The notes under the pieces are model-generated. The model was not told where the DNA came from. It did not search any database and saw nothing but the letters and a program-made list of their open reading frames with translations. Of a DNA stretch of 64,000 bases, positions 7,081-16,176 are shown in pieces. The position numbers and the translations under genes are program-made. Numbering within the stretch: the stretch's first letter is position 1; every line of letters begins with the position of its first letter. This DNA comes from Nocardia sp. XZ_19_385. Its GTDB lineage: Bacteria; Actinomycetota; Actinomycetes; Mycobacteriales; Mycobacteriaceae. The stretch is from the NCBI RefSeq assembly GCF_015355755.1, contig NZ_JACVEE010000001.1, positions 1,240,001 to 1,304,000 on the forward strand, written 5' to 3'.

Positions 7081-8807
7081 TCGGCGGTCGCGAGCGCGGT
7101 GGGGGGGCCGCCACATTCGCGGCGGAGTTCGCCGTGGATGACGCCGTGCGGTTTGCCGGTGCGGTGGTTATGCATCGCGACGAGGCTGTTCAGTTCACGA
7201 CGTAACTCGCCCAGTTTGTCGGCGGTCGCGACGCGTTCGGTGGCGGTCGCGACGTGCGCGGACGGTTCTGCCGCGGCCGCCGCACTGCGATCGGAAACCT
7301 GCTTGGACTGGCGTTCGCGCAGCAGCGCCCGCATCTGATCGGCGTCCAGCAGGCCGGGGATGCCGAGGTAGTCGGCTTCCTCGGCGCTGCCGGCGATGGT
7401 GGCGGTGCCGAAGGAGTTGCCGTCGTAGATCAGCTGATCGAGTTCGGCGTCGGCGGCGAGGGCGACGAAAGCCCGTTCCTCTTCGCCGGGTTCGTCCTTC
7501 TGCTTGTTCGCGTCGACGAGTAGCTCGTCGTCGAGTGCGTTCTTCTCGCGGTGCGGTTTGCCGATGATGTGGTCGCGCTGCACTTCCAGCTGCGCGGCCA
7601 GGTCCAGCAGCACCGGCACCGAGGGCAGGAACACACTCGCCGTCTCACCGGCCTTGCGGGCACGCACGAAACGTCCGATGGCCTGCGCGAAGTACAGCGG
7701 CGTCGAGGCACTCGTCGCGTAGACACCGACCGCCAGACGCGGGACGTCGACGCCTTCGGACACCATGCGCACCGCGACCATCCACGGCTGGGTGCTGTTG
7801 GCGAACTCGCTGATGCGATCCGAGGAGGACGGATCGTCGGAGAGCACCACCGCGGGCCGCTCCCCCGAAATGTGTTCCAGCAGTTCGGCGTAATCGCGGG
7901 CGCGTTCCTGGTCGGTGGCGATGACCAGGCCGCCCGCGTCCGGCATGCCGGTGCCGCGGAGCTGGCGCAGGCGGGTGTCGGCGGCGCGCAGCACCGCGGA
8001 GATCCAGTCGCCGGCCGGGTCGAGCGCGGTGCGCCAGGCGCGCGCGGTGTGCTCGGCGCTCAGCGGTTCACCGAGGCGGGCGGTGTACTCCTCGCCCGCG
8101 CTGTCGCGCCAGTGCGCCTCGCCGGAGTAGGCCAGGAACACCACCGGCCGGACGACGCCGTCGGCGAGGGCTTCGGAGTAGCCGTAGGTGTGGTCGGCGC
8201 GCGACTGCGGCAGCCCGCCGTCGCCGGGTTCGTAGGTGACGAACGGGATCTGGCTGTCGTCGGAGCGGAACGGCGTACCGGTCAGCGCCAGCCGCCGGGT
8301 CGCGTCGCCGAAAGCTTCGGCGGTCGCGTCGCCCCAGGTCTTGGCATCGCCCGCGTGGTGGATCTCGTCGAGAATCACCAGGGTGCGCCGGTTTTCGGTG
8401 CGCACCCGGTGCCGCGTGGGATGCGAGGCGACCTGCGCGTAGGTGACGACGACGCCGTGATAATCGCCGGAGGTGCCGCCGGTGGCGTTGGAGAAGCGCG
8501 AGTCCAGCTGGATCCCGACCCGGGCCGCGGACTCCGCCCACTGGTGCTTGAGGTGCTCGGTCGGCGCGACCACTGTCACCTGATCGACGGTGCGGTCGGC
8601 CAGTAGTTCGGCGGCCACGCGCAGCGCGAAGGTGGTCTTACCGGCGCCGGGGGTCGCGACGGCCAGGAAGTCCCGCGGCTTGGTCGCGAGATATTTCGTC
8701 AGCGCCCGCCGCTGCCAGGCGCGTAGCGGTGCGCCACCTCTACCTGATGCTCCCGAATCGCCCGGCGAAGCTTCAGTTCTCGCCGCAGCGCCACCCGACC
8801 CAGTCAC
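7041..8807 (-). CDS. DEAD/DEAH-box superfamily 2 helicase (XPB/RAD25-like)
   Basis: 588 residues with a GTG start. SF2 motifs: Walker A ATPGAGKTTF at residues 51-60, DEIH box at 147-150, TGTPF motif III, and the C-terminal QAIGRFVRARK motif VI. The layout resembles XPB-like helicases, with the motor domains first and ~200 extra residues after them that contain an acidic and Ala-rich stretch. It probably acts in DNA repair or nucleic-acid remodelling. The last ~13 codons form the right-most unit of a 40-bp tandem repeat. No strong ribosome site is seen at the GTG, so the start is not certain. Confidence 0.85.
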   Translation of the reverse strand: MTGSGGAAARTEASPGDSGASGRGGAPLRAWQRRALTKYLATKPRDFLAVATPGAGKTTFALRVAAELLADRTVDQVTVVAPTEHLKHQWAESAARVGIQLDSRFSNATGGTSGDYHGVVVTYAQVASHPTRHRVRTENRRTLVILDEIHHAGDAKTWGDATAEAFGDATRRLALTGTPFRSDDSQIPFVTYEPGDGGLPQSRADHTYGYSEALADGVVRPVVFLAYSGEAHWRDSAGEEYTARLGEPLSAEHTARAWRTALDPAGDWISAVLRAADTRLRQLRGTGMPDAGGLVIATDQERARDYAELLEHISGERPAVVLSDDPSSSDRISEFANSTQPWMVAVRMVSEGVDVPRLAVGVYATSASTPLYFAQAIGRFVRARKAGETASVFLPSVPVLLDLAAQLEVQRDHIIGKPHREKNALDDELLVDANKQKDEPGEEERAFVALAADAELDQLIYDGNSFGTATIAGSAEEADYLGIPGLLDADQMRALLRERQSKQVSDRSAAAAAEPSAHVATATERVATADKLGELRRELNSLVAMHNHRTGKPHGVIHGELRRECGGPPTALATADQLAERIAALRRR

Positions 8808-8997
8808 GCAGAAGACCCTAGCGGGCCGACTCGGCGTGTTGCCAAACCGACGCGGCGGGGGCGATAGGCATCACATGTTTACCTGCCACAACATCCTGGT
8901 TCCGCCGGTCGGCACGGCGTGTCTGCCCCTGCGGGTCGCAGTCGCGTTCTACCACAAGGCAATGCTGCGGCGGCTCATACGCGATGCTGTAGGCACC

Positions 8998-10125
8998 ATG
9001 GATGACGCCCGCGCCGCCGAAAGCGAATTACCGCCGATTCACAGCGGAGGCGGTGGCGCGCGCCCACCCCGGACGGCACGGCTGACTCGCGCCCTGATTC
9101 GCTCCAGACGCCGAAGCTGGCGGGTCATCAAACGAGTGGCCGACAAGGCCTGGGACAACTCGATTTTCGCCAAGTCCGCGGCCGCCGCGTTCTGGCAGAC
9201 GCTGTCGATGGCGCCGCTACTGCTCGGCGTGCTCGGCAGTCTCGGTTACGTCGGTGGCCTGTTCGGCCCCGACACCGTCGCCGTCGTGAAAGCCAAGATC
9301 CTCGCCTTCAGCCGGGAATTCTTCGACCCGGACGTGGTCACCGACCTGATCGAACCGACCGTCAACGATGTGCTCGGGCAAGGGCGTGGCGCGTTGGTCT
9401 CCTTCGGTTTCGTGCTGTCGCTGTGGGCCGGGTCCTCGGCGATGGCGACCTTCGTCGACGCGATCGTCGAAGCGCACGGCCAGCAGGCCGCACGGCATCC
9501 GGTGTGGCAGCGCATCTTCGCGCTACTGCTGTACGTGGGGTTCCTGGTGGCGTCGGTGTTCCTCCTGCCGCTGGTGGCGCTGGGTCCGCGACTGGCCGGG
9601 CGGGTGCTGCCCGACGCCTGGGCCGAGACCGGCATCCGACTGCTCGACGGGTTCTATTATCCCGGCGTCGGGCTGCTGCTGGTCATTGCGCTGGCCACGC
9701 TCTACAAGCTCGCCCTGCATCGGACGCTGCCGTGGCATCGGCTGTTCTGGGGCGCGGTGGTGGCGGGCGTGTTCTTCATGACCGCCAGCGAAGTCCTGCG
9801 CCGCTATCTGTCCTGGATCAACGCGACGGGAGTGACGTACGGCGCGCTCGCGACGCCCATCGCGTTCCTGCTGTTCACGTATTTCCTCGGATTCGCGGTG
9901 ATCCTCGGCGCCGAATTCAACGCGACGGTGCAGGAATTCTGGCCCGCGCGGGCGACCCGGCTCGAACAGATGAAGGAGTGGCTCGCCAACCAGGTGCGCG
10001 GAGACGACGAGGCGGAGGACTCGGAATCGGAGATCGCCGAGGAGAACCCCGACGGCGAGCCCCGGGATGGCCGAGAAGCCGGCACCACGGTGGAGCACGC
10101 CCTGAGGACCCCCGCACAGCACTGA
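8998..10125 (+). CDS. YihY/BrkB-family inner membrane protein (Rv2707-like)
   Basis: 375 residues from the ATG at 8998 (an in-frame ATG at 8962 is an alternative). About six membrane segments follow a basic N-terminal part. The conserved DNSIFAKSAAAAFWQTLSMAPLL start and the late GVTYGALATPIAFLLFTYFLGFAVILGAEFNA segment are typical of the YihY/BrkB family. The C-terminal 60 residues are acidic and cytoplasmic-looking. Function in bacteria is not settled; older links to RNase BN are withdrawn. The following DUF3039 and DUF3099 genes are its usual actinobacterial neighbours. Confidence 0.88.
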   Translation: MDDARAAESELPPIHSGGGGARPPRTARLTRALIRSRRRSWRVIKRVADKAWDNSIFAKSAAAAFWQTLSMAPLLLGVLGSLGYVGGLFGPDTVAVVKAKILAFSREFFDPDVVTDLIEPTVNDVLGQGRGALVSFGFVLSLWAGSSAMATFVDAIVEAHGQQAARHPVWQRIFALLLYVGFLVASVFLLPLVALGPRLAGRVLPDAWAETGIRLLDGFYYPGVGLLLVIALATLYKLALHRTLPWHRLFWGAVVAGVFFMTASEVLRRYLSWINATGVTYGALATPIAFLLFTYFLGFAVILGAEFNATVQEFWPARATRLEQMKEWLANQVRGDDEAEDSESEIAEENPDGEPRDGREAGTTVEHALRTPAQH

Positions 10126-10161
10126 GCACGACCGCGCCGGTCGGGGCGGGGCCGTGCTCAG
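10122..10161. terminator. Hairpin after the BrkB gene
   Basis: Nine-base arms CTGAGCACG (10122-10130) and CGTGCTCAG (10153-10161) enclose a GC-rich loop that can itself pair. The left arm overlaps the stop codon. It lies between convergent genes, so it may stop transcription from both sides. There is no T-run. Confidence 0.5.
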
Positions 10162-10179
10162 GGCCGAGATATGCGGGGC

Positions 10180-10416
10180 TCAGTCGCCCTTGCGCAGGCC
10201 CTTGTAGATCTCCTCGCACGCGGGGCACACCGGCGAACCGGGCTTGGCCGAGCGCGTCACCGGGAAGACCTCGCCGCACAGCGCGACCACGTGGTTGCCC
10301 ATGACGGCGCTCTCCGCGATCTTGTTCTTCTTCACGTAGTGGAAGAACTTCGGAGTGTCGTCGGCCGTCGTCTCGTCGGTCGTCGTATCCGGACGAACCA
10401 AGGTGTCGGTACTCAC
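10180..10416 (-). CDS. DUF3039 family protein
   Basis: 78 residues from the GTG at 10416; an ATG at 10434 would add six. It contains the DUF3039 pattern: KFFHYVKKNKIAESAVMGNHVVALCGEVFPVT, then C-P-A-C (VCPACEEIYKGL). One Cys in ALCGEVF plus the CPAC pair and a His suggest a metal site. The family is restricted to actinobacteria and of unknown function. It sits in the same place and orientation as in mycobacteria, between the BrkB and DUF3099 genes. Confidence 0.88.
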   Translation of the reverse strand: MSTDTLVRPDTTTDETTADDTPKFFHYVKKNKIAESAVMGNHVVALCGEVFPVTRSAKPGSPVCPACEEIYKGLRKGD

Positions 10417-10483
10417 GCTTCCATGATGCCGCATTCGGTCGGGGCCGGCCGAGCGCGCCCGCCGATTGTGGAAGACTCGAGGT

Positions 10484-10903
10484 ATGCAGCAGTACGGCGA
10501 CACCCATGACGCCGACGACATCGGTAGCGGTGCTCGCCCAGACGTCTCCAAGCCCGAGCCCAAAGCGTCACGGGGCTTCTTCCCCGGCAACGACGAGAAA
10601 CATCCGGTCCTGATCACCGAGGCCGCGCCCTCGCTGGAAGACCAGCACCGCGCCCGGGTCCGCCGGTACACGATCATCATGGCCGCCCGCATCCCCTGCC
10701 TGGTGCTGGCCGCGGTCGCCTACAGCCTCTGGGAGAACTGGGTCATCTCGCTGCTCATCATCGGCGTCTCCATCCCGCTGCCCTGGATCGCGGTACTGAT
10801 CGCCAACGACCGCCCCCCGCGCAGCAAGGACGAACCCAGCCGCTGGGACGGTCGTAAGCAGACAGCCCTGGAATCCAGGCCGCACCGGTCGATCGAAGGC
10901 TAA
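10484..10903 (+). CDS. DUF3099 family membrane protein (Rv2709-like)
   Basis: 139 residues from the ATG at 10484, preceded by CTCGAGG. A soluble N-terminal part leads into the family signature VLITEAAPSLEDQHRARVRRYTIIMAARIPCLVLAAVAY and two membrane segments ending in PLPWIAVLIANDRPP. DUF3099 proteins are small actinobacterial membrane proteins of unknown role. In mycobacteria this gene directly precedes sigB; here five genes have been inserted between them. Confidence 0.85.
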   Translation: MQQYGDTHDADDIGSGARPDVSKPEPKASRGFFPGNDEKHPVLITEAAPSLEDQHRARVRRYTIIMAARIPCLVLAAVAYSLWENWVISLLIIGVSIPLPWIAVLIANDRPPRSKDEPSRWDGRKQTALESRPHRSIEG

Positions 10904-12213
10904 ACGGCGACAGCCACTTTCGGCCGGCGGATGACGAACGACATGAGGGCCGCGATACCGCACAGGCCGCCCGCGATGTACCAGGCCAGGTCGTAGGTGC
11001 CCTGCAGGTCCCGGATGACACCCGCGCCGGTGGCCGCGATCGCGGCGCCGACCTGGTGCGAGGCGAAGACCCAGCCGAAGGCGATCGGGCCGTCGTCGCC
11101 GAACAGTTCCCGGCACAGCATCACCGTCGGCGGGACCGTGGCGATCCAGTCCAGACCGTAGAAGATGATGAACACCCACATGCTGGGCTCGGTGTCGGGC
11201 GCGAACAGCGACGGCAGGATCAGCAGGGACAGCCCGCGCAGCGAGTAGTAGCCCAGCAGCAGGTAGCGCGGGTCGACCCGGTCGGTGAGCCAGCCGGAGA
11301 AGATGGTGCCCGCGACGTCGAAGATGCCGATGAGCGCGAGCAGGCCCGCGGCCATCGTCTGCGGCATGCCGTGATCGTGTGCGGCGCTGACGAAATGCGT
11401 GCCGACCAGCCCGTTCGTCGACATGCCGCAGATCGCGAAACCGCCTGCCAGCAGCCAGAATCCGGGCGTGCGCGCGACCTGCCCCAGCACCGTCAGCGCC
11501 CGGAACGCCCCACCCAGCGGCGGAGTCCGCACGCCGACCTTGCTGCCCGGCTCCGCACCGTAGGCGGTGACACCGGCATCGCTCGGGTAATCCCGGATGA
11601 ACAGCAGCACCAGCGGCACCACGGCCAGCGCCGTCCCGGCCACGATCAGCGAGGGCAGTCGCCAGCCGTGATCATGGGCGATGGCGGCGACCAACGGCAG
11701 GAAGATCAGCTGCCCGGTCGCGCCTGCCGCGGTCAGCACGCCGGTGACCAGGCCGCGCTGGCGCACGAACCAGCGGCCGGTCACCGTGGCCACCAGCGCC
11801 ATCGACATCGAGCCGGTACCGACGCCGACCATCAGGCCCCAGGTGGCCACCAGCTGCCAGGCCTGGGTCATGAACACGGTCAGCCCGCTGCCCGCCGCGA
11901 CCAGTACCAGGGCGGACGCGACGACCTTGCGGATGCCGAGCCGATCCATCAGTGCGGCCGCGAACGGTGAAATCAGGCCGAACAGCAGCAGATTCAGCGA
12001 GACGGCGGTGCCGATCGTGCCGTGTGACCAGCCGAACTCCTCGTGCAGCGGGGTCATCAGCACGCTCGGCACCGACCGGAAGGCGGCCGCGCCGATCAGC
12101 GTGAAGAACGTCACGCCGGCGACGAGCCATGCCGGGTGCAGGCCGCGGCGCGGCGGAATCTGGGTGGGACCCAGGGGGTCTCGCGAGTCGGAGTCGGTAC
12201 GTAATTCGGTCAC
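10900..12213 (-). CDS. Major facilitator superfamily transporter
   Basis: 437 residues from a GTG at 12213, chosen because the hydrophobic family core begins about 30 residues later; a frame extension to 12408 has no MFS features. Twelve membrane segments can be traced. The cytoplasmic loop MDRLGIRKVV after TM2 is the MFS signature, and WLTDRVDPRYLL is its second-half copy. It resembles monocarboxylate/oxalate-formate type MFS proteins, but the substrate is not evident. It is divergent from a GlxA-type regulator, its likely controller. It overlaps the DUF3099 stop by four bases. Confidence 0.82.
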   Translation of the reverse strand: MTELRTDSDSRDPLGPTQIPPRRGLHPAWLVAGVTFFTLIGAAAFRSVPSVLMTPLHEEFGWSHGTIGTAVSLNLLLFGLISPFAAALMDRLGIRKVVASALVLVAAGSGLTVFMTQAWQLVATWGLMVGVGTGSMSMALVATVTGRWFVRQRGLVTGVLTAAGATGQLIFLPLVAAIAHDHGWRLPSLIVAGTALAVVPLVLLFIRDYPSDAGVTAYGAEPGSKVGVRTPPLGGAFRALTVLGQVARTPGFWLLAGGFAICGMSTNGLVGTHFVSAAHDHGMPQTMAAGLLALIGIFDVAGTIFSGWLTDRVDPRYLLLGYYSLRGLSLLILPSLFAPDTEPSMWVFIIFYGLDWIATVPPTVMLCRELFGDDGPIAFGWVFASHQVGAAIAATGAGVIRDLQGTYDLAWYIAGGLCGIAALMSFVIRRPKVAVAV

Positions 12214-12248
12214 CGGAACAGCGTGCGGGAAATGCGGGTTCCGAACGA

Positions 12249-12264
12249 GTGGCCTGAATGCCAC
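12249..12264. promoter_or_regulatory. Inverted repeat in the MFS/GlxA intergenic region
   Basis: GTGGC-6-GCCAC (12249-12253 and 12260-12264) lies in the 88-bp gap between the divergent MFS and GlxA genes. It is a candidate binding site for the GlxA-type regulator. No experimental consensus is claimed. Confidence 0.4.
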
Positions 12265-12301
12265 AATACGTAAATATCTAGCCACTGCTCGGAGGTAGCT
12301 C

Positions 12302-13309
12302 ATGACCGCGCCGCATCTGGTCGCCGTCCTCGCACTCGAACCGGTCGTCGGGTTCGACATGTGCATTCCGACGATGGTGCTGGGCGCGGCGAAAACCGCG
12401 GACGGCACAAAGCTTTACGACGTGCGGGTCTGCGGATTGTCCACCGACCGGGTGCCCTCGACCGGTGGCTTCACCATTACTCCGGAGCACGGCCCGGAAC
12501 TGCTCGCCGTCGCCGACACCGTGATCATCCCCGGCACCCAGATCCCCGGCCCGCGCTTCGACGGCACCCTGCCCGCCGACCTCGCCGCCGCGCTCGCGAC
12601 GATCCGCCCGGGCACCAGAATCATCTCCATCTGCACCGGCGCCTTCGTGCTCGCCGCCGCCGGATACCTCGACGGCCGCCGCGCCACCACCCACTGGCAC
12701 TTCGCCGAGAACTTCCGCGCCCTGTACCCCCGGGTCGATCTCGACGACAACCAGCTGTTCATCGCCGACGACGAAAAACTCTGCACCGCCGCCGGACTCG
12801 CGTCGGGCATCGATCTCTGCCTGCACATCCTGCGGACCGACCACGGCAGCGAGATCGCCAACCGGGCCGCCCGCTACTGCGTCGTCCCACCGTGGCGCGA
12901 GGGCGGCCAGTCCCAGTTCATCGACCGCCAGGTCCCCGACCCCGGATCCGAGGGCACCGCTCCGACCCGCGCCTGGGCGCTGGGCAACCTCGATGCCGAA
13001 CTGGACTTGGCGACACTGGCCGCGCACGCGCGAATGAGCGTGCGCACCTTCACCCGTCGCTTCAAAGCCGAAACCGGTCTCGCCCCGGGGACCTGGATTC
13101 TGCAGCAGCGCCTGCGGCACGCCCGCCACCTCCTGGAAACCACGGACCTGCCGGTCGACGCGGTCGCCCACGCCGCCGGTCTCGGCACCGCACACGCACT
13201 GCGTCATCACATGCGTGGCGAACTCGGCGTGGCGCCGATGGCCTACCGCCGCACCTTCCGCGCCCGCCCCGCCGAATCCGGCTCTCGCACAACCGCTTCT
13301 GTGCACTGA
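12302..13309 (+). CDS. GlxA-family transcriptional regulator (DJ-1/PfpI domain plus AraC HTH)
   Basis: 335 residues. Residues 1 to ~190 form a DJ-1/PfpI fold, with the nucleophile-elbow stretch ISICTGAFVLAAAGYLDGRRATTHW (Cys in a sharp turn). Residues ~230-320 contain two AraC helix-turn-helices (LDLATLAAHARMSVRTFTRRFKAETG and VDAVAHAAGLGTAHALRHH). GlxA/FtrA-type regulators sense small molecules through the DJ-1-like domain and usually activate a neighbouring operon. The divergent MFS transporter is the obvious target. GGAGG upstream supports the ATG. Confidence 0.9.
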   Translation: MTAPHLVAVLALEPVVGFDMCIPTMVLGAAKTADGTKLYDVRVCGLSTDRVPSTGGFTITPEHGPELLAVADTVIIPGTQIPGPRFDGTLPADLAAALATIRPGTRIISICTGAFVLAAAGYLDGRRATTHWHFAENFRALYPRVDLDDNQLFIADDEKLCTAAGLASGIDLCLHILRTDHGSEIANRAARYCVVPPWREGGQSQFIDRQVPDPGSEGTAPTRAWALGNLDAELDLATLAAHARMSVRTFTRRFKAETGLAPGTWILQQRLRHARHLLETTDLPVDAVAHAAGLGTAHALRHHMRGELGVAPMAYRRTFRARPAESGSRTTASVH

Positions 13310-13485
13310 CGCCACTCTTGCAGCGAATTCGCTACCACCACAATCCGTCCCGAATATGCTCGACAGCCTTACCGGCGCCCCTTACTGTGTGCCGGGAAAC
13401 CGATAAGCGCAGCCGGGGACGGACCCTCCGCCCCGAGCGCCGCGCCGGGATGCGGGCCCGCTTCCCGCAGTACTCAGGAGACAAC

Positions 13486-14232
13486 ATGATCAGGTGGGTC
13501 TGGGCGTTCCTCGACCGTCCCGCGGCGCGTTTCGACGAGTGTGTGACCTTCTGGTCCACCATCACCGGCACCGAGCCGTCCGAACGTCGCGGCGAAGACG
13601 GCGAATTCCTCACCCTGCTCCCGGATCCCGCGCTGTTCGCCGCCGCCGGCATCAAGATGCAGGCGGTCACCGGCCTCGGCGGCGTGCACCTCGACTTCGA
13701 CGTCGAGGACATCCCGTCCGCGGTGCGCTTCACCCTCGACCTGGGCGCCGAACTCGTCGCCAACCACCCCGGCTACGCCGTCCTGCGCTCCCCCGGCGGC
13801 CAGCTGTTCTGCTTCACCCCCGCCGGCCCCGCCAAGAGCCACCCGGCTCCCGCCGTCACCGCCCCCGACGGCACCTTGTCGCGCCTCGACCAGGTCTGCC
13901 TCGACATCGGGGCCTCCGACTACAGCAGCGAATCCCGTTTCTGGACCACTCTCACCGGCTGGGATCACACCGAGGCCACCCTCCCCGAATTCTCCCGCCT
14001 GCGCCCCAAAGTGCCCTTCCCCGTCCAATTCCTACTCCAGCGCCTCGGCGAGGACCGCCCCACCACCGCCCACATCGACCTGGCCTGCTCCGACATCGAG
14101 GCCACCGCCGGTTGGCACGAATCCCTCGGCGCGACCGTCGTCGAACGGCAGCCCCACTGGATCGTGATGAACGACCCCGGCGGCGCCTACTACTGCGTCA
14201 CCTCACGCGACCCCAACGGCACCACAACCTAG
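13486..14232 (+). CDS. Two-domain VOC (glyoxalase/bleomycin-resistance fold) protein
   Basis: 248 residues with CAGGAG before the ATG. Two halves of about 115 residues each show the VOC beta-alpha-beta pattern ending in LRSPGGQLFCFTPAG and MNDPGGAYYCVTSRDP. The first half ends in a His-poor version of the usual metal site, so catalysis is uncertain. VOC proteins range from isomerases and dioxygenases to drug-binding proteins. A single-gene transcript is likely, as the flanking gaps are over 170 bp on both sides. Confidence 0.82.
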   Translation: MIRWVWAFLDRPAARFDECVTFWSTITGTEPSERRGEDGEFLTLLPDPALFAAAGIKMQAVTGLGGVHLDFDVEDIPSAVRFTLDLGAELVANHPGYAVLRSPGGQLFCFTPAGPAKSHPAPAVTAPDGTLSRLDQVCLDIGASDYSSESRFWTTLTGWDHTEATLPEFSRLRPKVPFPVQFLLQRLGEDRPTTAHIDLACSDIEATAGWHESLGATVVERQPHWIVMNDPGGAYYCVTSRDPNGTTT

Positions 14233-14465
14233 ACCCCAGGCTGATATCCCCGGCTGGGCGCCACGGGAGAATTGCTTGTCGCCTTAGCCGCGGATCTTTC
14301 GCCCTGAGCACGTTGCTACTTGCCGTCCCCCATTGCCCTCATGGGCGCAGCCAAAGATCTCTGCCAATGCTGAGGCGATGATCGCCACGCTCGGGATGGC
14401 AGTCGGGGTCGGGGACACGTGGAGCGGGTGGTGGTGCTGCGAGATCGCGGTGGCAGAGTATCCGC

Positions 14466-15983
14466 GTGCCTACGAACCCGACGACGACCGAATCGCTGCT
14501 GACCGCGCTGTGCCCTGATCTGCGGGCGGCCCTGACCAGGGTGCGCTATGACGCCGACACCCTGATCGAGGCGCTGGGCGTGGATGCGCATGCGGCGCTG
14601 GGGCGTTCGGAGCCGGTGCCGGTCCGGCGGGCCGCGCGGGAGCTGGGCGAGCTGGGGACATTGGTCCGGCTGTTGCTGCTCGGTGACGCGATGCCCGAAC
14701 GGGAAGTCGCGGCCGCGCTGGCGCCGGTGCGGATCGATCAGGCGATCGCCGCCGGACTGCTGGCACGCGACGGCGGCGAGATTCGCGCGGCGCTGGACCT
14801 GCGGCCGCTGGACGCGGGCGCGGGCACCCGGTGGATTCTGTCGGATCTCGACGATTCGATGCAGCGGCGCACGTTGAGCGAGGAGCACGTGCTGGGTGTC
14901 GGCCACGCGTCCCTGTCGCTGTTGCGCGCCACTCCCACCCGGCCGGTCGGCACCGTGCTCGATCTCGGCACCGGCTGTGGCGTCCAGGCCGTGCACGCGG
15001 CGTCCTACGCGCAGACCGTCACCGCGACCGATGTGAACTCACGCGCCCTGTGGCTGGCGGCGGCCACGGCAGCGTTGAACGGCCTCGATATCGAACTGCT
15101 CGAAGGCTCCTGGTTCGAGCCGGTCGCGGGGCGGCGCTTCGATCAGGTCGTCGCGAACCCGCCGTTCGTGGTCGGGCCCGCGCGCGTCGAACACACCTAC
15201 CGCGACTCCGGGCTCGCCCTGGACGGTGCGAGCGAACTGGTGATCTCACAGGCTTCCGATCTGCTCGCTCCCGGTGGCACCGCCGCCATGCTCGCCGCGT
15301 GGGTCCACACCGACGACGGCGACTGGCGGCAGCGCGTCTCGTCCTGGCTGCCCGCCCACGGCGTCGACGCCTGGGTGGTCCAGCGTGACGTCGCCGATCC
15401 CGCCCTTTACGTCGGAACCTGGTTGCGCGACGCCGGATTGGATCCCCGCGATCGCGCCGCACAGGCCCGCGCCGAGCAGTGGCTCGACGCGTTCCAGTCC
15501 GCCGACGTGGCAGGCATCGGCTTCGGATTCGTCTACCTGCGCGCCATCGACGGACCCACCGAACTGCTCGCCGAGGACCTCACCCACGGTTTCGAGGACC
15601 CGCTGGGCGACGAGGCCACCAAGTACTTCGAGCGCTCGGCCTGGCTGCGCGCCGCCGCGGCGGACAACGACCTGGCCTGGAATGCCCGGTTCATCGTCGA
15701 CCCCGCGACCGCGCTGGAGCGGGTCTACCTGCCCGGCGAAGAAGGCTGGAATCAGCGGGTGGCGCGCCTGCATCGCGGCGACGGTCCGCGCTGGCAGCAC
15801 GAGGTGGACGAGTCGACGATCTCCCTGGTCGCGGGAATGCGTGCCGACGGTTTGCCGTTGTACGAACTGATCGAACTGCTGGCGCTGGCCCACGGCTGCG
15901 ATGAAGTGTCACCGGAGTTCGCGGGCGACGCGCTTTCTGTGGTGGCCGGCCTGATGCGTCACGGATTGGTGCGGCCCGTATAG
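14466..15983 (+). CDS. SAM-dependent N5-methyltransferase of the HemK/PrmC-like class
   Basis: 505 residues with a GTG start. A SAM-binding loop DLGTGCGVQAVHAA begins at residue 166 and the catalytic N-P-P-F motif is at 231-234. This motif is typical of methyltransferases that modify planar nitrogens, such as the Gln side chain or exocyclic amines of bases. The ~140-residue N-terminal helical domain and ~180-residue C-terminal domain fit the actinobacterial DUF7059/DUF7782-flanked group. The substrate is unknown. It is followed by the sigB promoter region. Confidence 0.85.
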   Translation: MPTNPTTTESLLTALCPDLRAALTRVRYDADTLIEALGVDAHAALGRSEPVPVRRAARELGELGTLVRLLLLGDAMPEREVAAALAPVRIDQAIAAGLLARDGGEIRAALDLRPLDAGAGTRWILSDLDDSMQRRTLSEEHVLGVGHASLSLLRATPTRPVGTVLDLGTGCGVQAVHAASYAQTVTATDVNSRALWLAAATAALNGLDIELLEGSWFEPVAGRRFDQVVANPPFVVGPARVEHTYRDSGLALDGASELVISQASDLLAPGGTAAMLAAWVHTDDGDWRQRVSSWLPAHGVDAWVVQRDVADPALYVGTWLRDAGLDPRDRAAQARAEQWLDAFQSADVAGIGFGFVYLRAIDGPTELLAEDLTHGFEDPLGDEATKYFERSAWLRAAAADNDLAWNARFIVDPATALERVYLPGEEGWNQRVARLHRGDGPRWQHEVDESTISLVAGMRADGLPLYELIELLALAHGCDEVSPEFAGDALSVVAGLMRHGLVRPV

Positions 15984-16114
15984 CCATTCGGCCACGGGCA
16001 GGCGTCGGCGGCGGGATCAGAAGACGGGTGTTCCGAACGCGGATCCTTCTCAGGAACTTCTCAGTCGCAAGTCGGTAAAACCGCAGCTCAGAACGGTTTA
16101 CCAAAGGCTGAAAC

Positions 16115-16142
16115 GGGAACTTTCTCTATGTCGGGTCCGTTG
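16115..16142 (+). promoter_or_regulatory. ECF-sigma (SigE/SigH-type) promoter of sigB
   Basis: GGGAAC at 16115-16120, a 17-base spacer, then CGTTG at 16138. This matches the mycobacterial SigE/SigH consensus (GGAAY...GTT), and in Mycobacterium sigB is known to be transcribed from such a promoter. It lies 35 bases upstream of the sigB ATG. Confidence 0.7.
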
Positions 16143-16176
16143 TTCGGGATGAGACACCACCGACAGGAGGCAAGTC

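Noticed and set aside
12361..14232. A 623-codon plus-strand frame through the GlxA and VOC genes
   Set aside because: It is Arg/Pro-rich, out of frame with two recognised proteins over most of its length, and only its end coincides with the VOC gene.
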